Notes: generated by a model not told the origin, from the sequence alone. A stretch of 32,769 nucleotides of DNA from Nostoc paludosum FACHB-159 (GCF_014698835.1 NZ_JACJTU010000065.1:1-32769); one strand, 5' to 3'; positions 1-8,247 are shown, counted from the stretch's first letter. Numbers and translations are program-made.

Positions 1-648
1 TATGCTTACTTGACTTTTACCTTTGAATCTAAATTACTCATGTATTAAAAAATTGTTAGTCATTGAGGTTATGTGAATACTTTTTTTTCACTTGTGAGAA
101 ATCCGGGTTGCAGCGCTCAGACTTCTCTCCATGTCCCCGCGTCAGCCTAAATCATTCCATTATTCAGCAACGCCAAATTTCAATCTACTTCAGGATATAT
201 TCCTATAAACCTAACCCTACAGAAAGTTGGATAAAATAAAATCATTTTTCAACTTCTAGCCATAAATAATAGTCAAAAAATTTTTACTTAAAAAATAAAT
301 ATTAGACGCAATCTTTTGTAAGCTCAGCAATGGCGATCGCACTTACTATTTATATAACTATGGCTGTTTTTCTTAGAATCTGCCAGAGGAGTTATTAGAT
401 GTTAAGTTTAGCTGTAAACACAACTACTTAATACTGAGTTACAGTAGCTGCAATAGCTTTTACTAACTAACATCGTGATTTATTGCTCTAACATTTACGT
501 ACTTCTTTTATTACTCTAGATGTACAATATGTCACCCAATATTAAATCTTTTGAAAGAGAATACGTTAAAACCCGCGACAGAGAATAGCAAATTTTCTTT
601 TGGCTACAACATTAGCTATTACAGTATTACTCCAAGGAACTACGGATA
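1..648. other. Intergenic region, no gene recognised
   Basis: AT-rich stretch with a HIP1 site near 333. I see no open frame with a plausible start and ribosome binding site and no RNA gene. It presumably holds the promoter of the small gene that starts at 649. Confidence 0.5.
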
Positions 649-918
649 ATGTCTGCAACTTTTTTGTTAGAGCCTAAGTTTTCCAATGGCCAGATAGTAA
701 GTTTTACGGGTGGAGAAGGAGTCATCAATAACTACCGATTTGGTTCAGGTAACTGGGAATATTTGGTGCAGATGCCTATGGGGCCAGAGCCAGAAATGGG
801 TCGGGTTGGTTATGAAACCATTATCTGGCTATCTGAAGTAGATATATATTCACTGGTAAATAATTTTTCTCATAAAGTGTTAAATTTGGAACAAAAAAAC
901 CTTGCCAAAGCTTGTTAA
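649..918 (+). CDS. Small conserved-looking protein of unknown function (89 aa)
   Basis: The ATG follows an AAGGAA-like ribosome binding site about 10 nt upstream. The product is soluble, with no signal peptide or membrane helix. The first 65 residues are compact and beta-rich (Gly, Trp and Tyr residues, with a GNWEYLVQMP stretch) and look like a small barrel of the kind that binds a partner protein or nucleic acid. The tail from about residue 66 is polar and Lys-rich. I do not recognise the family. A 55-codon membrane protein gene starts 41 nt downstream in the same direction, so the two may be cotranscribed. Confidence 0.6.
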   Translation: MSATFLLEPKFSNGQIVSFTGGEGVINNYRFGSGNWEYLVQMPMGPEPEMGRVGYETIIWLSEVDIYSLVNNFSHKVLNLEQKNLAKAC

Positions 919-959
919 AAATCTATTAGAACTACTTTTTTGAAAAATAGTGAGGATGA

Positions 960-1127
960 ATGATCGCTAATTTGGGATATCTTGGATTTTTTGTAGTGCT
1001 ACTAACAGCGCTACTATCAGCAATTAAGCAAATGAGCGTTGCTCTAGATGAACTAGATATCGAGCGCTTTACTCTCTGGACAGGTATTGCTTCTGTCATT
1101 GCTGGTATACCAACTATATTGTGGTAG
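960..1127 (+). CDS. Small membrane protein of unknown function (55 aa)
   Basis: An ATG at 960 is preceded by GAGG (952-955) at a short but usable distance and opens a 55-codon frame ending in TAG. The product begins MIANLGYLGFFVVLLTALLS, a hydrophobic helix at about residues 3-21. A charged amphipathic middle follows (residues 23-37, with DELDIER), then a second hydrophobic helix at about 39-55. This two-helix hairpin layout is typical of small cyanobacterial membrane subunits. The family is not recognised. Support is the ribosome binding site, the membrane-protein composition and the position just downstream of another small gene. Confidence 0.5.
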   Translation: MIANLGYLGFFVVLLTALLSAIKQMSVALDELDIERFTLWTGIASVIAGIPTILW

Positions 1128-1367
1128 CTTCATCAAGCAATAGGCAAATAGGCAATGGGCAATAAATTTGTTTCACGAATGATTTATTGAGCTTTTTGGC
1201 AATTTTTGTGTAAGTCTGGAACTTGAAAAGCGAACACAGTAGCGCTCATTATTCACCTTCTCAATCTTATGCAGGTGCTTGTTCAAAAATTGAATGTAGT
1301 CACTCTATTTCAAGCAATACGACTACATCCGTCGATTATTTGATGTGGTAGAATATCGTCTCATTTA

Positions 1368-2432
1368 CTACTCTGTTCGCTTTTGTTCCAACCATTCTAA
1401 AATTCGATTCCATGCCCACCAAATGTCAGGGTCATTAAATTCCATCTGGCACTGTTTACTACTTATATAACCAACATGGCCCCCGTATTTAGTAAGTAAC
1501 AAATCTATTGCCGGATTATTATCGCAACTAGCTTGTAATTCCGGTGTAATTGCTGGGTCAAAAAGTGGGTCGTCAGCAGCATAAATAATCAAAGTTGGTT
1601 TTGAGATTTGGGGTAATATTTTTAAAGCACTACTCGCTTGGTAATAAGCTTCAACAGAAGAAAAACCTAGTCGATTAATTACCAATTCATTATCAAATCC
1701 CCAGATACTATTCGCCCGTTCAATTGCTTCAGGGTCAAAGCTTCCGGGATGTAAATCGTGTAGTCGCCACGCCAATTTTTTTAAATCCCGTGCAATTCCC
1801 GCTTCTATATATCTACCGAAACGTTTTGTAACTAGATAAGATAGCGATCGCTCTGAATCCAAACTCGGACAAATCACCATACCACCGCCAATATCGCTAT
1901 CTTCTAACCCTAACTCGTCATACTCCCTAATCACTTCCCCAGCAACTTTTACCCCCCACAGCGCTAATTGTCCTCCCAAAGAAAACCCTGTAAACCAAAA
2001 TTTTCCCGGACAACCCATAGCCTTAGCAGCCGCAGCAATGCGAACATAATCTTCCCCCTCATAAAGACCATCGGAGGTTAGAGTCGGGGATAATTCCGCT
2101 GTTTTGCCGTGGGCACGCCAATCAAATAAGACCACAGCATATCCTTGAGCGAAAGCCTTACGTCCTAGCGCCCTCAAATACCATTGTGTTTCTAACTCTC
2201 CCGTAATCCCATAAGTGCCGATAATCGTACTATGAGCATTTTCCGGGATGGCAACCAAGCCAAAAATTGGCACACCTTGGCCGCCAATAAAGATTTGTTC
2301 GTGATAAGACGGTTCTGGATGTTGAATAGTAGTTTCCCAATAACGTCTTCCCCACAAAGCAGTGTGTACAGTCATCATCACACCATTTTGTAAAAACCAA
2401 GACGGATTGTAGGAGGGAGTATAACACATCAT
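1368..2432 (-). CDS. YheT-type alpha/beta hydrolase
   Basis: A 354-aa protein with the full alpha/beta hydrolase layout of the YheT/ABHD1-3 group (COG0429). The nucleophile elbow GFSLGG has Ser151, the acidic residue is Asp288 in YAADDPLFDP, and the catalytic His is His319 in YGGHVGY. The N-terminal PSYNPSWFLQNG stretch also matches this group, in which a similar PP-W-L-NGH motif precedes the core. The substrate is unknown; related enzymes act as esterases or lipases. There is no signal peptide, so it is probably cytoplasmic or peripherally membrane-bound. It is divergent from rpaA, with about 160 nt between the start codons. Length is normal for the family and all catalytic residues are present. 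Confidence 0.85.
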   Translation of the reverse strand: MMCYTPSYNPSWFLQNGVMMTVHTALWGRRYWETTIQHPEPSYHEQIFIGGQGVPIFGLVAIPENAHSTIIGTYGITGELETQWYLRALGRKAFAQGYAVVLFDWRAHGKTAELSPTLTSDGLYEGEDYVRIAAAAKAMGCPGKFWFTGFSLGGQLALWGVKVAGEVIREYDELGLEDSDIGGGMVICPSLDSERSLSYLVTKRFGRYIEAGIARDLKKLAWRLHDLHPGSFDPEAIERANSIWGFDNELVINRLGFSSVEAYYQASSALKILPQISKPTLIIYAADDPLFDPAITPELQASCDNNPAIDLLLTKYGGHVGYISSKQCQMEFNDPDIWWAWNRILEWLEQKRTE

Positions 2433-2590
2433 AGACTATAGGATTTCGTAATATTTGAGTCTTGATTTCACCGTCATTTAATCTTAATATTTATGTAAGA
2501 TTTAAAATCTTTTTTAGAATCGATTCAAAAATCTTTGTATCTATCAAAGGTTCTTATTTATCCTTAATAAGTAGTAATAATTTTTTAAGA

Positions 2591-3334
2591 ATGCCGAGGA
2601 TTCTTGTCATAGACGATGACCCAGCGATTTCAGAACTAGTTGCCGTCAACTTGGAAATGGCTGGCTACGATGTTAGTCAAGCTGAAGACGGCATCAAAGG
2701 TCAAGCGCTGGCTCTCCAGCTACAACCAGACTTGATCATGCTCGATCTGATGCTGCCCAGAGTAGATGGGTTTACAGTTTGCCAACGCCTGCGCCGGGAC
2801 GATCGCACCGCCGAGATTCCCGTGTTAATGTTGACAGCGTTGAGCCAAACTCAGGACAAGGTAGAAGGCTTTAATGCCGGCGCAGATGACTACCTCACCA
2901 AGCCTTTTGAAGTTGAAGAAATGCTAGCGCGGGTGCGGGCACTTTTGCGGCGTACCGACCGCATTCCCCAAGCAGCCAAACACAGCGAAATTCTCAACTA
3001 CGGCTCACTCACCCTCGTTCCCGAAAGATTTGAGGCGATATGGTTCAACGAGACAGTGAAATTGACTCACTTGGAATTTGAGCTACTTCACTGCTTGTTG
3101 CAACGCCACGGACAAACAGTTTCCCCCAGCGAAATCCTCAGAGAAGTTTGGGGCTACGATCCTGATGACGACATTGAAACCATTCGCGTCCATATTCGTC
3201 ACTTGCGAACCAAGCTAGAACCAGATCCCCGCCATCCCCGCTACATCAAGACAGTGTATGGTGCTGGATACTGTCTTGAGTTACCGAGTATACCTCCAGC
3301 CGCAGAGGGAGCTTCCGCAACAGTGGTGGAATGA
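2591..3334 (+). CDS. rpaA: Response regulator RpaA (OmpR family)
   Basis: 247 aa from the ATG at 2591. The frame is open upstream to 2462, but that extension is AT-rich and unlike protein, and known RpaA proteins begin MPRILVIDDDP or nearly so. Receiver domain at residues 1-120: acidic pocket Asp8/Asp9, phosphoacceptor Asp52 in LIMLDLMLPRVDG, Thr84 in LMLTA, Lys106 in DDYLTKPF. Winged-helix DNA-binding domain at about 140-236, ending in the KTVYGAGYCLE wing. The sequence is close to what I recall for RpaA, the output regulator of the KaiABC clock. RpaA is phosphorylated by SasA, dephosphorylated through CikA, and controls dusk-phase genes and energy distribution. The C-terminal tail after residue 237 is short and variable. 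Confidence 0.9.
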   Translation: MPRILVIDDDPAISELVAVNLEMAGYDVSQAEDGIKGQALALQLQPDLIMLDLMLPRVDGFTVCQRLRRDDRTAEIPVLMLTALSQTQDKVEGFNAGADDYLTKPFEVEEMLARVRALLRRTDRIPQAAKHSEILNYGSLTLVPERFEAIWFNETVKLTHLEFELLHCLLQRHGQTVSPSEILREVWGYDPDDDIETIRVHIRHLRTKLEPDPRHPRYIKTVYGAGYCLELPSIPPAAEGASATVVE

Positions 3335-3375
3335 AATCATCTCAGCAATCCTGAGTAGTGAGATTTTCCAATTTC

Positions 3376-3402
3376 TAGAGACGTTGCATTGCAACGTCTC
3401 TA
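3376..3402. repeat. Small palindromic repeat, probable rpaA terminator
   Basis: Two perfect 13-nt arms (TAGAGACGTTGCA and its complement) flank a single T, and ATATTTTTA follows. The position 41 nt after rpaA and the T-rich 3' flank fit a Rho-independent terminator. A second copy of the same family, differing inside the stem by a compensated change, lies at 20390-20420, so this is a dispersed element as well as a hairpin. Confidence 0.7.
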
Positions 3403-3428
3403 TATTTTTAGTAATCCTGGTGATAAAT

Positions 3429-3447
3429 GGTATCCTCGGCGGATACC
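3429..3447. repeat. Small hairpin
   Basis: GGTATCC and GGATACC (7-bp arms) enclose the loop TCGGC. It lies between the rpaA terminator hairpin and the rpsU terminator. Function unknown; it may be part of a second dispersed palindrome. Confidence 0.4.
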
Positions 3448-3591
3448 CTATATTTTAAAAAAGCTTATTTCAGCCGCGACTGAGCAACAGAGGTATCCCG
3501 CATTGGCGACTGTAATCGTTGGCATATATAGCTTTGAAGGCAGTAAGAATTACCATTGCTCTCTTTTTGCTTACTGGTGCTAAATTCCATA

Positions 3592-3620
3592 AGGAAAACC
3601 CTCATAAACAATATGAGGGC
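3592..3620 (-). terminator. Rho-independent terminator of rbp-rpsU
   Basis: Read on the minus strand, CCCTCATA and TATGAGGG form an 8-bp stem with a 5-nt loop, followed directly by TTTTCC. It starts 25 nt after the rpsU stop codon. Confidence 0.75.
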
Positions 3621-3644
3621 ATTGATTTATATCTATGTCGATTA

Positions 3645-3833
3645 TCAAGTGCGGAAACGTCTTTTACCCTGCTTTTGTAAAGCTAGTTTTTTGCGCTTGG
3701 ATTTTTCAATCGGCGTTTCAAAGTGACGATGCTTCCTCATGTCTTGAAAAATTCCAGCTTTGGATACTTCTCGCTTAAATCGGCGTAAGGCTGACTCAAG
3801 ATGTTCATTTTCACCCACTATTATTTGGGTCAT
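3645..3833 (-). CDS. rpsU: 30S ribosomal protein S21
   Basis: A 62-aa, very basic protein with the S21 signature: MTQIIVGENEHLESALRRFK at the start, then a KAGIFQDMRKHRHFETP stretch and a Lys/Arg-rich tail (KSKRKKLALQKQGKRRFR). S21 is a small-subunit protein that helps base-pairing of mRNA to 16S rRNA during initiation. The length is typical. It sits 71 nt downstream of the RRM protein gene on the same strand and before a clear terminator, so the two probably form one transcript. The same rbp-rpsU order is known in Anabaena variabilis, where the pair responds to cold. Confidence 0.93.
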   Translation of the reverse strand: MTQIIVGENEHLESALRRFKREVSKAGIFQDMRKHRHFETPIEKSKRKKLALQKQGKRRFRT

Positions 3834-3904
3834 TCTCTCTCCTACTCAATTGAATTCATCAATGGTCTAAAAATTCGCTCTCTCTTTCAATACGGTTTCA
3901 AATC

Positions 3905-4213
3905 TTAGTAGCGGTTACGTCCACCGCCACCACCGTATCCTCCCCGGTTGCCACCAAACGAACCTCTGTCTTCCTTGGGTTTAGCCTTATTTACTTTCAG
4001 GTCACGACCCATCCATTCAGCACCATCAAGTCCTTCAATGGCAGCGGCTTCTTCGGCATCTGTTCCCATTTCCACGAAAGCAAAGCCTCGCGGACGACCT
4101 GTTTCCCGGTCTGTAGGTACTTGAACCCGCTTTACAGTACCATATTCAGCAAAAACACCTCTAATATCATCTTCCGTAACTTGGTAAGAGAGGTTGCCTA
4201 CATAAATTGACAT
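3905..4213 (-). CDS. rbpA1: Glycine-rich RRM RNA-binding protein (cyanobacterial Rbp)
   Basis: 102 aa from the ATG at 4213, chosen because GGAG lies just upstream and all Rbp proteins begin MSIYVGNLSY; the longer open frame to 4285 is not protein-like. One RRM fills residues 2-78, with RNP2 IYVGNL (3-8) and RNP1 RGFAFVEM (42-49) and their aromatic RNA-stacking residues. A short Gly/Arg/Tyr-rich tail (87-102) is typical of the cold-inducible Rbp class. These proteins bind single-stranded RNA and rise at low temperature, and some help target mRNA to thylakoids. The symbol is assigned from the rpsU neighbour and the glycine-rich tail; another rbp paralogue is possible. Confidence 0.9.
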   Translation of the reverse strand: MSIYVGNLSYQVTEDDIRGVFAEYGTVKRVQVPTDRETGRPRGFAFVEMGTDAEEAAAIEGLDGAEWMGRDLKVNKAKPKEDRGSFGGNRGGYGGGGGRNRY

Positions 4214-4701
4214 CAATTTTCTCCAAAATAAAAGCGCGTGTAGAGATTTAAATTTCGGAGATAAGCCTGTGAATACTAAAAACAAACACGGTCACCGAAT
4301 TAACTCTCGTTATCTAGGATGACATAGAAGGCAAATCTACGCATCCAGTAGATAGTTAATAGATGTTGAACCAGTGATGTGATGATGTGGGTGCGATCGC
4401 TTCATCTTAACTCAAGACCAGAAACTCATCTGTTAGATGTACTAATGGCGATCGCCGATGCCCTGATGACTATTGCCCAGCAATATAGTTGTGAGCGAAT
4501 GCAGAAGCACAAATTTGTGACTTTGAAGAGTTAGTAGGTTTCCAGAAGCATTACAATATAGAGTGCACTCTGTTAGAATGCACAACTGCGGCATTCGCTC
4601 TCAGTCTTTGCCCACTGCCCAGAGCGCCCTTCAAACTTTTGTTCGTCTGCCTAAGACTGATGCCGCCAGTGGCGACAGGCCGATGTTATTTACGGAGTTC
4701 T
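4214..4701. promoter_or_regulatory. Divergent control region between rbp-rpsU and the helicase gene
   Basis: This 488-bp gene-free stretch separates two divergent transcription units whose known homologues are both cold-induced. It contains HIP1 sites at about 4394 and 4447. Both flanking genes in other cyanobacteria have long 5' untranslated leaders, which would fit here. I could not identify defined promoter boxes with confidence. Confidence 0.4.
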
Positions 4702-6021
4702 ATGTCTTTTTCTCATCTCGGCTTGTCCAATGAAATTATCCGCGCCGTCACCGAACTAGGGTACACCAAACCCACGCCAATCCAGATGCAGGCGATTCCT
4801 GCCGTCTTGTCAGGGCGTGATTTGTTAGCTGGAGCGCAAACGGGGACTGGAAAAACTGCCAGCTTCACCCTGCCACTTCTGCAAAAGTTGTCGTCTGACA
4901 AGAGCGTTAAAAGCACATCTAATGAATACTCGCCGATCCGGGCGCTGATTCTCACCCCGACTCGTGAACTAGCCGCACAGGTGGAGTTAAGTGTGCGCGA
5001 GTACGGCAAGTACTTGAAGTTAAACACGATGGCGATGTTCGGCGGGGTCAGCATTAATCCGCAAAAACGGCTTTTGAAGGGTCGAGTGGATATTCTGGTC
5101 GCTACCCCAGGGCGACTGCTAGATCATGTGCAGCAGGGGACAGTAAACCTCTCACAGATTGAGTTTTTGGTGCTAGATGAAGCAGATCGGATGTTAGACA
5201 TGGGTTTTATCCGTGATATTCGTCGGATTCTCTCGCTCCTACCCAAACACAGACAAAACTTGCTATTTTTCGCTACCTTCTCCGACAAAATCAAGGCACT
5301 AGCTACCGGGCTGCTCGATCGCCCGGAGATAATCGAGGTGGCACGCCGCAACATTACTGCTGACACTGTGACACAGAAAGTCTACAAAGTAGACCATGAC
5401 AGGAAGTGCCAATTACTTGTTAATCTGATTCGGCAAAATAATTGGTATCAAGTGCTAGTGTTCACTCGGACAAAGTATGGTGCAGACCGTCTGGTTAGGC
5501 AGTTGACCCAAGAGCGTATTCAAGCACTGGCTATCCACGGCAATAAGAGTCAGTCGGCGCGTACCCACGCTTTAGCAAAATTCAAGAATGACAGTTTACA
5601 GGTATTGGTGGCAACCGACATTGCAGCGCGAGGTCTTGACATCAGCGAACTGCCCCATGTGGTCAATTATGATTTGCCCTATGTCCCAGAGGATTATGTT
5701 CATCGCATTGGTCGCACTGGTCGCGCTGGTGCGTCAGGTAAAGCTGTATCGTTTGTGTGTGTCGATGAATACCATTTGTTGGCAGATATCGAAAAACTGA
5801 TTGAACAGCAATTACCTTTTGAAGTCGTTACTGGCTTTGGAGGCAATTCCCACACCCAGCCCGAACAAATTTCAGATGAACGCAAGCATAGACCCAAACG
5901 TAGCAAGCGTCCGGCTCGTACTGCTAAACCGTTGCCACAAACATCAGCTAAACAATCAGCTCGGCGAACGGTGACAAGTGGTAAAAAGTCCGATGCTCGT
6001 TCCGGAGCATCACGCCATTAG
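4702..6021 (+). CDS. crhC: DEAD-box RNA helicase, CrhC/CrhR type (FAT motif)
   Basis: 439 aa from the ATG at 4702, which follows GGAG by 5 nt; the upstream frame to 4639 lacks a good start. Motifs in order: Q motif (GYTKPTPIQ, 20-28), Walker A AQTGTGKT (45-52), PTREL (86-90), TPGR (135-138), DEAD (159-162), motif III, then HRIGRTGR (334-341). Motif III reads FAT (190-192) instead of the near-universal SAT. That change is the hallmark of the cold-shock helicases CrhC of Anabaena and CrhR of Synechocystis. The C-terminal 70 residues are basic and low-complexity (Lys, Arg, Ser, Thr), as expected for RNA or ribosome contact. Role: ATP-driven remodelling of RNA duplexes, mainly in cold or reducing conditions. 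It is divergent from rbp-rpsU, another cold-responsive unit. Confidence 0.88.
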   Translation: MSFSHLGLSNEIIRAVTELGYTKPTPIQMQAIPAVLSGRDLLAGAQTGTGKTASFTLPLLQKLSSDKSVKSTSNEYSPIRALILTPTRELAAQVELSVREYGKYLKLNTMAMFGGVSINPQKRLLKGRVDILVATPGRLLDHVQQGTVNLSQIEFLVLDEADRMLDMGFIRDIRRILSLLPKHRQNLLFFATFSDKIKALATGLLDRPEIIEVARRNITADTVTQKVYKVDHDRKCQLLVNLIRQNNWYQVLVFTRTKYGADRLVRQLTQERIQALAIHGNKSQSARTHALAKFKNDSLQVLVATDIAARGLDISELPHVVNYDLPYVPEDYVHRIGRTGRAGASGKAVSFVCVDEYHLLADIEKLIEQQLPFEVVTGFGGNSHTQPEQISDERKHRPKRSKRPARTAKPLPQTSAKQSARRTVTSGKKSDARSGASRH

Positions 6022-6038
6022 GCTAAACCCTTACGGGG

Positions 6039-6103
6039 CTTCTCTGCAAGAGGTTTCTTTACGAGAAGCTACGCGGAGTTTGCTTAAAGCGTAGGGGTAC
6101 GCT
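6039..6103. repeat. Nostoc-type interspersed repeat with hairpins
   Basis: Immediately after the helicase gene, GCTTCTC and GAGAAGC form one inverted pair. AGCGTA-GGGG-TACGCT (6088-6103) forms a perfect second hairpin. The GCTACGCGGAG core resembles dispersed small repeats of heterocystous cyanobacteria and also the 17-nt insert at 27842-27858. Confidence 0.45.
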
Positions 6104-6325
6104 AACCCCCGCCTTAAGAGTGAGCTTTCTTGGATAGCTGGCACTGCGGGAGTCGTTAGTGCCGTTGCAGCTTTCGGAAGCGTTGCTGGTATAAGTGGTG
6201 TTGGAATAACTTTTGGATTAGCAATGTTTATTTTAAAAGTACGACAGGTGTCCTACTTTTTTTATTGGTCAATATTTTGGCAAAAATCTAGATACATCCG
6301 CTTATTTCTCAAGTTTATGCACTAA
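6095..6325 (+). pseudogene. Stop-free Gly/Ala-rich membrane-like fragment without a start
   Basis: This frame is open for 76 codons but has no ATG, GTG or TTG at a sensible place; the frame closes with TAG just upstream. From 6119 it reads like a membrane protein, with a SWIAGTAGVVSAVAAFGSVA segment followed by an aromatic and basic tail. The style resembles the Gly/Ala-rich N-terminus of the intact gene at 6516. It may be a decayed relative or a piece of a lost gene. It could also be chance, so confidence is low. Confidence 0.22.
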
Positions 6326-6515
6326 TATTACAGATTCATCATGCCTCTAAGTAAAAACAATCTGCGACTAATTAATAGCGAAGTTTATTGGTTGGCGTTG
6401 CAGGATTACGAACAGGTTAACTCACGCCATAAAATACTTTTGTCATGAACCAAGTTTATGCGCTGGAAGTGTTAAAAAGGACTTGAGAGTGAATCTTGTC
6501 TTGAGGTGACAGGAT

Positions 6516-7151
6516 ATGGATGAAGTCGTTAAAAAAGTAGCTGCATTGGGATTGCCTGGAGTAATTTTGGTAATAACAATGGCAACCACAGGTTTTACAG
6601 GTGCTGCTGCTATCACCGCCGCTTTAGCAGCTTTGGGCGGCCCTGCGGGGATGCTGGGTGGAATTGCTGTTTTGGGACTGACAGGTTTGATTACTGATGC
6701 TTTGGCGAAAGTCGGTTTAGAAGATTTTCTGACAGAGATTTACTGTCAACGCCGACAGACTGAAGCACATGGCAAGCTTCTAGAAGAGATTGAGTCCTTG
6801 TCATTTTTTGATGGCGACATGAGAGATAGGCTCAAGACGACTGTAACGGACGGATGCGGTTGTGCAACGGTGGTTAATTCAAGCTCAACAGATGATGCAA
6901 ATGAAGCGATCGCTATTTTGGAGAATGTCCCTGGCATGACGAGGGCACACCATAGAGATTTTATAAGTTCTCATCCAATTATGAGGCTCAGGGATGGAAC
7001 AGTAGTGAGAACGTGGAAAAACCCTGTTGGTGTTGACCATGTTTTTTTAGGCGATCGCAATGACAGAATGATTTACGGCGGGTTTGTTGGTTGGATTCAC
7101 TCTGAAGGTTTACAACAGGCGTTAACTCGTATTAGAAGAGACTTTACTTAA
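6516..7151 (+). CDS. Unknown protein with Gly/Ala-rich hydrophobic N-terminus (211 aa)
   Basis: Starts MDEVVKKVAALGLPGVILV, with GAGGTGACAGG upstream. Residues 10-68 are a continuous hydrophobic, Gly/Ala-rich block with GFTGAAAITAALAALGGPAG in the middle. It is long enough for two membrane-inserting helices and is of the kind seen in small pore-forming or membrane-associating effectors. Residues 69-211 are soluble: a charged helical part (75-110), a Cys-containing stretch DGCGCATVV, and a compact C-terminal part with VRTWKNPVGVDHVFLGDRND. I do not recognise the family. The gene stands alone, between a decayed fragment and a long gene-poor stretch. Codon use looks normal and it contains HIP1 sites, so it is not obviously recent. 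Confidence 0.7.
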   Translation: MDEVVKKVAALGLPGVILVITMATTGFTGAAAITAALAALGGPAGMLGGIAVLGLTGLITDALAKVGLEDFLTEIYCQRRQTEAHGKLLEEIESLSFFDGDMRDRLKTTVTDGCGCATVVNSSSTDDANEAIAILENVPGMTRAHHRDFISSHPIMRLRDGTVVRTWKNPVGVDHVFLGDRNDRMIYGGFVGWIHSEGLQQALTRIRRDFT

Positions 7152-7773
7152 GGAATTGACACTCCCACGGCTTGAAGCTGTCGGATTATATAAATGCAGC
7201 CTGGACGTATTTATCGTGACCCTCAATTATTAGTGGACATCAATCAACAGAAAGAAAAATTTAGCAACGTATATCTCCATAGTAGAAACATTAATTGCTA
7301 GTTACGAACTATTCAATTTGTTGCCTAAGCTATGGTGTTAGAATCATTAGTCCTCTAACAATTTCTTGGCTGGGTAGCCGTGCCATTGAGTACAGGTCGC
7401 TGTTTTTTATATTATTTGAATTTTGTTGAAAAGCAGCATAAATATTTTAGAAAGGCGAGGGCATTTTGTACGCCACCCTGGTACTGTGCGATCGCGCTCT
7501 TTTTGGCTGCTTTCTTCTTCACTCTTATGTTGTCATAAATATAAAACCCTTTCTTTTAGTAGAAGTTATCAACAGTAGTGACAGTTATCCTAGAAAGAAA
7601 TACTCGGTTATAACTTATGTTGCTTTAGGTATTGCAAGGATGCCCAATTCATTGCCTTATCCCTGTAAGAATTTGTGGTTTGGAAAATCAAAAATCAAGA
7701 GCAAAAGCGAGTAGAAGGATACAAACTCTGGGAAGTAGGTAATAATCTGAATAAGTAAGAGTAGGAGATAAAT
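7152..7773. other. Gene-poor stretch with a possible insertion-sequence end
   Basis: No convincing gene. At 7158-7186 the sequence GACACTCCCACGGCTTGAAG begins a hairpin-like motif of the form seen at the right ends of IS200/IS605-type elements, so an old element may have ended here. The open frame at 7466-7714 has no ribosome binding site and no protein-like composition. Confidence 0.35.
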
Positions 7774-8247
7774 ATGGAATCTGAAAAAAATCAAACTGAA
7801 AAGCAGCTAGATTATCAAGCCTTATTAGCTGCTGCCAAGGAAGCTTTAAAACTTGAATACCAGAGATCAGCAGCTTTAATCTCACAACTGCAAGCCATAA
7901 AAACTGAGTTAGAGCAAGTTCAGCTTGAAAACAAAATCTTGAGAGAGAGTAGTTACGAAAATGTAGTTAGGCATTTTGAGACGCGCATACAAGCAGCAGA
8001 GGCACGCTCGCTTAAAACCGAAGTGCGTCAAAATTTCCTTGAAATTAATGGTTGCCGGGATGATGAAAGCTTCGATACTCTATGGGAAAGCATTAAGAAT
8101 AAGATTCAGATCCAAGACGGTGAAGTGAGAATTGTTTCTCAAAATGGCACTCCTAAGTTCACCTTAAATGGCAAGCTCATGACTTTGAGAGATTTCCTTC
8201 AATCCCTCAAAGAAGACCCCATCTCAAGCAAATTTTTCTTGAACTAG
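7774..8247 (+). CDS. Coiled-coil protein of unknown function (157 aa)
   Basis: The ATG follows AGGAG at a good distance. Residues 1-85 are strongly helical with heptad-like spacing of Leu, Ile and Ala (QLQAIKTELEQVQLENKILR), so the protein probably dimerises by a coiled coil. The C-terminal half (90-157) is a small mixed alpha/beta part with VRIVSQNGTPKFTLNGKLMT and a final Leu-rich helix. No signal peptide or membrane segment. The C-terminal half recalls the end regions of phage or plasmid scaffold-like proteins, but I cannot place it in a family. It has its own ribosome binding site and no close neighbour. Confidence 0.65.
   Translation: MESEKNQTEKQLDYQALLAAAKEALKLEYQRSAALISQLQAIKTELEQVQLENKILRESSYENVVRHFETRIQAAEARSLKTEVRQNFLEINGCRDDESFDTLWESIKNKIQIQDGEVRIVSQNGTPKFTLNGKLMTLRDFLQSLKEDPISSKFFLN

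Noticed and set aside
2462..2590. N-terminal extension of RpaA
   Set aside because: The codons are AT-rich and not protein-like, and RpaA proteins start at the later ATG.
3258..3583. Two small plus-strand frames after rpaA
   Set aside because: They overlap the rpaA end or run through two hairpins, with no ribosome binding site.
6341..6448. 35-codon ATG frame before the 6516 gene
   Set aside because: No ribosome binding site and no recognisable feature; too short to support.
7466..7714. 82-codon plus-strand frame
   Set aside because: No ribosome binding site, mixed composition, no domain-like pattern.
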